Shown here piece after piece: positions 6,248-11,485 of a stretch of DNA of 11,485 nt. The notes under the pieces were generated by a model. It made no database searches and was not told where the DNA came from. It worked only from the letters and a program-made list of their open reading frames with translations. The DNA is from SIG603 sp044432645 (lineage in GTDB: Bacteria > Bacillota > Clostridia > Oscillospirales > Acutalibacteraceae), in the NCBI GenBank assembly GCA_044432645.1, contig JAWXUM010000063.1, positions 1 to 11,485 of the forward strand, given 5' to 3'. Within the stretch, counting starts at the first letter, position 1; each line of letters begins with the position of its first letter. The position numbers and the translations under genes are program-made.

Positions 6248-8067
6248 TATCTACCACCAGCTTTTCCAAATAGTTTTTCTTTATATTCTGGTGCATGTAC
6301 CATTAAGTTATAGCGTTCTGTCCCACATTTAAATAGGCAAGTTCCACGCTGTGGGAATTTAATTAGGTTGAATTCTGATTCTTCAAGTTGCAAAGTATCT
6401 ATATAAAACTTCTTATCAATTGTACCTGCGTGGAATAAAAACTGGTGTGTAGGTATTGAAAATAGTGGCTTCGTAAACTCTGCAATTTCTTTAATCGCAA
6501 AGTCCTCCAAGTTTTGTGAGGCTAGTATTACTGCTGATTCTTTCTTACGAACTCGTTTCATAAAGTTTCTTAGATACTCGATAGCTACCATATTTGTTAG
6601 GAATAAATATAATTCATCTACTGTTGCAACTGTGTTTCCTTCTGTCAAAAGTTTGTCGCTCATATACGATAAAACATTAAACAGCATTGCATTTTTTACG
6701 TTTTTGCTGGCTTGAAGTAAGCCTTTAACACCGAAAACCAGAAATCTATCACTTTTAATATTTGTATGCCCATTAAAAAAATTACTCTCAGAGCCTACAC
6801 ACATTGAGTGCAGTCCTAAGAGTATTTCTTGTAGCATTTCTTTGGTATAAAGCTGATATTTGTTTTCGTCATAGTCCTTGTATTCGGTTTCGATAACTTT
6901 ATAAAAATCTGATAAAGTCGGATAATCAGTTGATTTAAAACGTCTGAAATTGCTATTATCAGAAATATTAAATTTATCATAAAGCTTTGACAACATAATT
7001 TCAATTACATCAATTTGACTATCGGTAAAATCTTTATATGTCACAAAGAAATCTTTTAGGAACGAAATATGCTGACTAAGTTTTGTCTTTTCCCTAAACG
7101 CATTAGGCTCATCAGCAGAAATATCTTCTTGTTCTGAACTCCATATTTTAACTTCTAGTGGGTTTATAACATACTGCCCAGCCATTAAATCCATAAAAGT
7201 TCCACCAAGGTTTTTGCACATTTCTTCCATTTCACTTTCTGGGTCAAGTGTGATAACATTCTTGCCACTTTCTAAAACATTGCAAACTATTAGTTTTAAC
7301 AGATAGGACTTACCTTGACCTGAGTTGCCCAAAATCAGAATATTAGCATTTGTTTTGTCATCTTCACGTTTGTCAAAGTCTACGATTATATTGCTACCGA
7401 ACTTGTCACGTCCTAAATAAAATCCATTAGCATCGGTTTTTCCTGAATAATTAAATGGAAATAAATTTGCTACTGATGAGGCTGGCAATACACGTTCAAA
7501 CTGTGTTCCAAAGTGATTTTTGCCTGACGGCATTACAGATAAAAAACCATCTTGTTGTTTTAGATTTAGTCTATCAATATTGATTTTACTTCTTACAAGT
7601 TCTGTTAAAACTTCAGTTTGAAGTTGTTTTAAATTATCCATACTGTCTGCAATTAGTTCTATAAATACAGCACAATGGAGCAGTGGTTCTTTATTTTTGC
7701 TAATTTCATTAATGACCGAAGCCATATCTTCAAGGTTGTTTTGTGCTGTAATATTATCTTTTAGATTGTTGTTTGTAATGTTTAACTTGTTTTTGTTTTC
7801 TGCATTTTTCAGTAGTTGGTCGGATTCCATAGGGTTAACTTCCCTTGTGTAAATATGAAGTGTCACACCGTCCTTTTCTCCTAAATGCTTTAAAATAGCA
7901 TAATCAGTTGTGGTTGTTGGGTATTCTCTTATTGCGTATACACAACGAAAAGTGTTGCCACAGATAAAGTGGTCAACATTAAATTTCATCACCGATGGTG
8001 AAATCATATCCACATAAGTTTTGACTTTGTCGTTGTCTTTCTTAATTTTGATTTTTGTTTTAGGCAT
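6247..8067 (-). CDS. VirB4-type conjugation ATPase
   Basis: Cytoplasmic ATPase that powers assembly of the type IV secretion channel and DNA transfer. With the start used here it has 606 residues. The N-terminal half (about 20-200) is the VirB4-specific region. Walker A GNSGQGKS is at 247-254, followed by the LDPESE segment typical of VirB4. The Walker B segment VATVDELYLFL holds Asp484-Glu485, and SQNLEDF (about 517-523) matches the later conserved ATPase motif. The open frame extends to an ATG at 8091, but AAAGGTGG lies about eight bases before ATG 8067, which also reduces the overlap with the upstream gene to eight bases. All catalytic motifs are intact. Confidence 0.94.
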   Translation of the reverse strand: MPKTKIKIKKDNDKVKTYVDMISPSVMKFNVDHFICGNTFRCVYAIREYPTTTTDYAILKHLGEKDGVTLHIYTREVNPMESDQLLKNAENKNKLNITNNNLKDNITAQNNLEDMASVINEISKNKEPLLHCAVFIELIADSMDNLKQLQTEVLTELVRSKINIDRLNLKQQDGFLSVMPSGKNHFGTQFERVLPASSVANLFPFNYSGKTDANGFYLGRDKFGSNIIVDFDKREDDKTNANILILGNSGQGKSYLLKLIVCNVLESGKNVITLDPESEMEEMCKNLGGTFMDLMAGQYVINPLEVKIWSSEQEDISADEPNAFREKTKLSQHISFLKDFFVTYKDFTDSQIDVIEIMLSKLYDKFNISDNSNFRRFKSTDYPTLSDFYKVIETEYKDYDENKYQLYTKEMLQEILLGLHSMCVGSESNFFNGHTNIKSDRFLVFGVKGLLQASKNVKNAMLFNVLSYMSDKLLTEGNTVATVDELYLFLTNMVAIEYLRNFMKRVRKKESAVILASQNLEDFAIKEIAEFTKPLFSIPTHQFLFHAGTIDKKFYIDTLQLEESEFNLIKFPQRGTCLFKCGTERYNLMVHAPEYKEKLFGKAGGR

Positions 8068-8641
8068 TAACAGTCCACCTTTCTCCATCATATCTTTCGT
8101 ATTTTTCTGTTGTTACATTTTGCTCAAAGTACACAGATAAAAACCTTTTAATATCTTCTTCAGTTGCTAGTTTTAGATTAAAATTTCCATCCTTAAAAGT
8201 GGTTTCTATTTGGCTTATTAGGTTTTGTTTTGTAGATAAATCTTCTTTACGGATTTTAAATACAATTAAAAACTCTCTAGCAGTTGCCATAGTTACTTGG
8301 ATTTTATCTAGGTTTTTGCTGTCTTTTTCTAAAAGTGATAGTATCTTAGAATTATCTTCTTTTTCAATTCTCTTGCCTATATATGCCTTGTTTTCATCAA
8401 AGTTTTCTTTTGAGTTTAGGCAAACAATTTCAAGGTCTGGCAGAGAATTTAGTATTACTCTTAGCGACTGAACTTTGGCTGATACATTACTTTCTGACAA
8501 AACAGACAAGTTACTTGGTTTAATTAAAAAATATAGCATTTCACCATGATTTGTCATTATGCTACTATCGACAATTTCTTCAATTCCGATAATTTCTTTA
8601 GTTGATTTAATTTTTCTAAACAATTTAACACTCCCAATCAT
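8060..8641 (-). CDS. Conjugation protein resembling a VirB4 N-terminal domain
   Basis: A 193-residue cytoplasmic protein between PrgI and VirB4. It has no membrane segment and no nucleotide-binding motif. The alternating pattern SLRVILNSLPDLEIVCLNSK, then TMATAREFLIVFKIRK, then a terminal ERYDGERW resembles the N-terminal region of VirB4/TraC ATPases. One reading is a detached VirB4 N-domain or a structural partner of VirB4. This rests on pattern only; a conserved conjugation protein of unknown role is the safer label. Its start overlaps the end of the PrgI gene by 17 bases and its end overlaps VirB4, so production of all three is coupled. Confidence 0.65.
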   Translation of the reverse strand: MIGSVKLFRKIKSTKEIIGIEEIVDSSIMTNHGEMLYFLIKPSNLSVLSESNVSAKVQSLRVILNSLPDLEIVCLNSKENFDENKAYIGKRIEKEDNSKILSLLEKDSKNLDKIQVTMATAREFLIVFKIRKEDLSTKQNLISQIETTFKDGNFNLKLATEEDIKRFLSVYFEQNVTTEKYERYDGERWTVNA

Positions 8642-8882
8642 ATATTTGTTGTTTTAATAAAAAGTAGAAAAAGGCATCTGACATAAAATTCAAAATGCTA
8701 ATATCTTCTGCTTTTATTGACAATATTCCATACGTCGCACTTATTACAAGTGGCACTAAAAAACCTGTTTGCACTAAAATCATTACTGAAAATATGACAG
8801 CAAACACAAGAATACACAAGTCTTTTAGTTCCCAAAGTCCAATTTTTGCCTTAGCTTTTAGATTGTGTGGATATATGAACAT
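8625..8882 (-). CDS. prgI: PrgI-family conjugation membrane protein
   Basis: An 85-residue integral membrane component of Gram-positive type IV secretion, in the VirB3-like position just before VirB4. Two closely spaced hydrophobic segments (about 21-40 and 43-56) follow a short basic N-terminus (KAKAKIGLWELKDL). The C-terminal FYFLLKQQIYDWE is a signature of this family. The ATG comes directly after the TAA of the NrdD-like gene with no spacer, so it depends on coupling or on the weak GGTAAGGTG upstream. Its identity is supported by size, topology and position beside VirB4. Confidence 0.85.
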   Translation of the reverse strand: MFIYPHNLKAKAKIGLWELKDLCILVFAVIFSVMILVQTGFLVPLVISATYGILSIKAEDISILNFMSDAFFYFLLKQQIYDWEC

Positions 8883-9038
8883 TTACTTCACCTTACCTTT
8901 CAAGCTATGACGAACTCTATCTTTTTCTTCTGACTTTTTAGCATCATTCCACCTGTCCGTTGTGCCAACTAGATAGCCAGTTATTCGTCTGATTCTTTCA
9001 AACATAATTTCATTACCGACTTCTTTTTTGTTTTCCAT
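8883..9038 (-). CDS. Mini-protein resembling the C-terminal tail of anaerobic ribonucleotide reductase (NrdD)
   Basis: A complete 51-residue gene, with AGGAG nine bases before its ATG and a TAA abutting the PrgI start. The core RRITGYLVGTTDRWNDAKK plus a following EEKDRVRH matches the pattern R-x-x-GY-(x)n-W/F-N-x-A/G-K-x-x-E-x-x-D-R seen near the C-terminus of class III NrdD. Stand-alone copies of this tail are found in Bacillota mobile elements and are often named as the full enzyme. It has no cysteines and no glycyl-radical loop, so it cannot be a reductase by itself. A structural, regulatory or DNA-related role is possible but unknown. Confidence 0.75.
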   Translation of the reverse strand: MENKKEVGNEIMFERIRRITGYLVGTTDRWNDAKKSEEKDRVRHSLKGKVK

Positions 9039-9050
9039 AACATTTTTCTC

Positions 9051-9296
9051 CTACATTGATAATTTTGGTGTTCTAGGTGATATATTCTGTATAGGAGCAT
9101 CTTGGATAAAATCTGCATCAATATTAACTTTGATCCAATATTCAATATCTGAATTTTTCTCAAGTTCATTTGGATGAATACAGAAGTCACCTTTTTCATC
9201 ATCAAGTTCTTCATCACCATAAACTTGGCAATAATATCCACCTTTATTTTCGTTTACATCATCGGTAGTTGTAATATACAAACCTTTATATTTCAT
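9051..9296 (-). CDS. Unrecognised acidic 81-residue protein
   Basis: No family is recognised. The protein is acidic (17 Asp/Glu against 8 Lys/Arg) with a GGYYCQVYGDEELDDEKGDF segment in the middle and FCIHPNELE after it. No membrane segment or signal peptide is seen. Its ATG lies inside the end of the methyltransferase gene (11-base overlap), so the two are likely co-translated. Its TAG overlaps the ribosome binding site of the NrdD-like gene. This tight packing argues that it is a real gene. Small acidic proteins in transfer operons are sometimes antirestriction proteins, but nothing specific supports that here. Confidence 0.7.
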   Translation of the reverse strand: MKYKGLYITTTDDVNENKGGYYCQVYGDEELDDEKGDFCIHPNELEKNSDIEYWIKVNIDADFIQDAPIQNISPRTPKLSM

Positions 9297-10954
9297 CGTT
9301 TTCGTTCTCCATTTCTTTATTTTTATTTAAAAAATATGCGATACCTTTTAGTACAAAAACTACGCAAGGTATGGCGACGCTATTCCCCAGAGCTTTGTAA
9401 CGTGGGCTATCGCTTGCACCTTCGATGTTAGTCCACCCATCTGGGAACCCTTGCAAACGCTCGGCTTCAAGTGGCGTCAAACGTCTAACAAGGTTTCGAT
9501 TTACTATACATTTATCTTGACTTACATACTGACTACTTGGACCTTTCCAGTCACCACTGCACAAAGCACCTATTGTTTTTTGATATGGCTGAACTATGCA
9601 TTTATCTTGGTTGACATAACAAGTGTTTACTCCTTTATGGTCACGATGCATTAATGCACCTACAACATTTTGGTATGGTTCTTGATATACTGCATGAATG
9701 TCATTTTGAGTTAGTGTATACGCAATATCCTTTTGAAAACCTTTGCCATTGCCACCATTTTTGTCTTTTCTGTTGATTGTGTTACTGGCAATGCAGAAAC
9801 TTTCTTGTTTTACCAAAGGAATATTACCCCCACCTGATCCCATATGAGCAGCTAGAGTAGGAGCAACATGAAGTGGTCCGTTGTATCTTGCGTCACAAGC
9901 ATTGTTCTCAAACAACAAAGGTGTGTTATTTCCTCCTCCACCTGAGCTGGCAGTTATAGTTGGTGATAAATTCAAGCATATTTCAGCATTTGGCTGACTG
10001 CTACCCATAACAATTGGAACATGATTACTTGATGCTAATAGTGTTCCTGTTAGGTTATCGCATATATCCATTCTTTGTCCACCTTGGTCGCAAAGGCAGT
10101 AAAAAGGTTCTTTTATAAATGTTTGCATTTGCATAGTCCTTGTTGCCATCAAAGCACCTGAAACTCCGTTTAAATCTATGACTTCTTCACGTTGATTTAT
10201 ATGGAAAGCAGTAGGTTTTTCTACTCCAGTTCCGCTTGTATTCTCAGTGCTTTTTCTAGTTGTGGTGGCAATATTTTCTCTTTTGCTTTGGCTCTCCTGA
10301 GTATTCCCAAACAAGCTGTCTTGCTCAAATAATATTTGGGGAGCGGTGAAACCTCCAAAATCTGCGACAAGAAAGATACGTTTTCTTCTTTGGGCGACAC
10401 CCCAGTGCTGAGCATCCAGAACTCTCCAAGCCACGGAGAATTCATCTCCCAAAATGCACCCAGCAGATTTCCATGTCCCGGTCTCAGGTCTAGGCACTGA
10501 TAATCGGCTATTTGCAATTCTGACGGTTTCTTCGAGGACCGCTTGGAAGTCTTTGTAACTGTTGGAGGAGAAGGCTCCGGGGACGTTTTCCCAGACCATG
10601 TATCTTGGTCGAATAGACTCAGCTGTATGCCCTCGTAACACATCGGCAGTTCTCATCTCCTTTATTATTCTAATTTGTTCCATAAATAGACCACTTCGTT
10701 CTCCTGCCAATCCTTTTCTGTTACCTGAGGCTACCGATAAATCTTGGCATGGGCGAGCCTCCTGTGACGATATCCACAGGAGGCAAAGTTGCACCATTTA
10801 GCTTTGTAATATCTCCAACATGGTGCATGTTAGGAAACCTTATTTTTGTTACTTTTATCGGGAATTTTTCTATTTCTGATGCCCAAACTGGTTCGATTCC
10901 ATTTCTTACTGCTGCAAGTGGAAAGCCACCAATTCCATCAAACAGCGAACCCAT
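9286..10954 (-). pseudogene. Orphan DNA cytosine-5 methyltransferase, frameshifted at the catalytic Cys motif
   Basis: Would transfer a methyl group to cytosine C5. If one base is removed at 10751-10753, a single protein of about 555 residues is read. Its motifs are SLFDGIGGF (motif I, residues 3-11), GGSPCQDLS with the catalytic Cys69, WENVPGAF (motif VI, Glu122), QRRKRIFL (motif VIII), TPLEAERLQGFPDGW (motif IX) and YKALGNSVA (motif X). As given, frame one ends at 10721 just after GGSP, and the remainder is in another frame. The target-recognition region (about 230-485) is built of repeated modules. The best ribosome binding site points to an upstream ATA rather than ATG 10954. No restriction enzyme is adjacent. 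The central part is clearly richer in GC than the neighbouring genes, which suggests a separate origin. A sequencing error is a real alternative to a true mutation. Confidence 0.85.
9502..9681 (-). repeat. Tandem repeat inside the methyltransferase recognition region
   Basis: Two neighbouring units of about 29-30 residues (about 87-90 bases) read PYQ-x3-GAL-x3-D-x-KG-x4-YV-x-QDKCIV. They cover the PYQN and PYQK copies. The DNA also matches in stretches (CATTTATCTTG on the plus strand in both). They belong to a longer series of TL-x-A and GGGN-x-PL modules just before. Confidence 0.7.
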
Positions 10955-10977
10955 TGTTAAATTCGATATATTAATCT

Positions 10978-10983
10978 CTCCTT
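10978..10983 (-). promoter_or_regulatory. Strong ribosome binding site eight bases before ATA, methyltransferase start
   Basis: AAGGAG on the minus strand overlaps the stop codon of the TrbL-like gene. Eight bases further is ATA (10969-10967), which opens an in-frame SNLT extension leading into MGSLFDGIGG. The first ATG is 23 bases from the site, too far for normal use. Either ATA is a rare start or an original ATG has been lost. Confidence 0.5.
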
Positions 10984-11485
10984 ACTTTGCCACAGCTTTA
11001 GCTATGGATGTTGATGTATTCACTATTGTATGTGTTGCGTGGATAGCTGGCATTATTGGTGATTTCATTGAGGTATCTAGTCCAAATGTTTCAGCAATTC
11101 TTGGCACTTCGCCTGCAGATAACATCAAGCCAATTCCTATAATCGGACTATCAAGTAGAATTAACATACCTAGTGTGAGTATTGTTGTTTGCAAGAAAGT
11201 TGTTAAGCAAAGTGCTATAATTTTTTTGCACCAACCAATATATCCATCTACATTTCCACGTGGAATTGAGAATACATAAAGCGAGCCAACACATATTTGA
11301 ATAAGCAATATTCCACCACGTTTAAGGTTTGCAAAGAATACTTTAAGCACTGCATAACCAAACATGATTATTAAAAATAGTACGACAAATGGTGTTACTG
11401 CATAGCTTAAACTATCAAATATGGCAGAAGTCATTCCTTCGGCTGTTGTCGTTCCAAAGCTAATTACCATATTATCTAAAATTTC
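10982..11485 (-). CDS. TrbL/VirB6-like conjugation membrane protein (C-terminal part, starts past right edge)
   Basis: Polytopic inner-membrane part of the transfer channel. The visible 167 residues have about four hydrophobic segments: AVTPFVVLFLIIMFGYAVL, GGILLIQICVGSLYVF, IIALCLTTFLQTTILTLGMLI and SPIIGIGLMLSAG. Small charged loops lie between them, and a polar C-terminal tail ends in SIAKAVAK. The topology, the GLMLSAGEVPRIAETFG stretch and the operon position fit the TrbL/VirB6-like proteins of Gram-positive elements. An ATG is available at 11470, but the frame stays open to the edge and family members are longer, so the start is most likely outside. Its TAA overlaps the ribosome binding site of the methyltransferase gene. 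Confidence 0.82.
   Translation of the reverse strand, partial: EILDNMVISFGTTTAEGMTSAIFDSLSYAVTPFVVLFLIIMFGYAVLKVFFANLKRGGILLIQICVGSLYVFSIPRGNVDGYIGWCKKIIALCLTTFLQTTILTLGMLILLDSPIIGIGLMLSAGEVPRIAETFGLDTSMKSPIMPAIHATHTIVNTSTSIAKAVAK

Noticed and set aside
8981..9241. 86-codon minus-strand open frame overlapping the acidic protein and NrdD-like gene
   Set aside because: Overlaps two better supported genes; composition (Met/Lys/Ile-rich) is typical of a shadow frame.
10221..10643. 140-codon minus-strand open frame within the methyltransferase
   Set aside because: Alternate frame of the methyltransferase, whose motifs VI and VIII are read in the other frame.
10749..11279. 176-codon open frame on the plus strand opposite TrbL and the methyltransferase start
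   Set aside because: It mirrors real minus-strand genes with conserved motifs and has no recognisable domain; a shadow frame.
1..11485. CRISPR arrays, tRNA or rRNA genes, insertion sequences, integrase or attachment sites
   Set aside because: None found by reading both strands: no evenly spaced repeats, cloverleaf or transposase/recombinase motifs in the window.

Overview
The window is an internal segment of an integrative conjugative element (or closely related conjugative plasmid) from a low-GC Gram-positive anaerobe, most likely a gut-type member of Clostridia/Bacillota. The support is AT-rich DNA with AAGGAG-type ribosome binding sites, a Gram-positive type IV secretion gene set (PrgI, VirB4, a VirB6/TrbL-like protein, an M23 cell-wall hydrolase, a VirD4 coupling protein) and a MobP3-like relaxase. 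Element ends, integrase and cargo lie outside the window. All recognised genes are on the minus strand, so transcription runs right to left.

From right to left: a TrbL/VirB6-like membrane protein cut by the right edge; an orphan DNA cytosine-5 methyltransferase broken by a one-base frameshift at its catalytic Cys; an unrecognised acidic 81-residue protein; a 51-residue gene resembling the C-terminal tail of anaerobic ribonucleotide reductase (NrdD); PrgI; a 193-residue protein that looks like a VirB4 N-terminal domain; the VirB4 ATPase; an M23 peptidase with a membrane anchor; a DUF3846-like protein; a DUF6103-like protein; and an unrecognised 101-residue protein. Most of these genes overlap or are separated by fewer than 20 bases, so they look like one polycistronic transfer operon.

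A 456-base gene-free region (3910-4365) follows. It holds four copies of an octamer, GWCCACCT, two compact hairpins, and a large interrupted inverted repeat. It lies directly upstream of a ribbon-helix-helix accessory protein and the relaxase, so it is the best candidate for the origin of transfer (oriT) and for the control region of the mobilisation genes.

The relaxase is followed by a short gene with a possible promoter of its own and a strong intrinsic terminator. Next come a Toprim-domain (DUF3991-like) primase-type protein and, overlapping it by four bases (ATGA), the VirD4/TraG coupling protein, which runs off the left edge.

Together the genes describe one process. The accessory protein and relaxase would nick and carry the DNA at oriT, VirD4 would deliver it to the channel, and VirB4, PrgI, TrbL and the M23 hydrolase would build and power the channel and open the wall. 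The Toprim protein may help strand replacement in the recipient. The methyltransferase would have protected the DNA from restriction but appears inactive in this copy, or the sequence has an error there.
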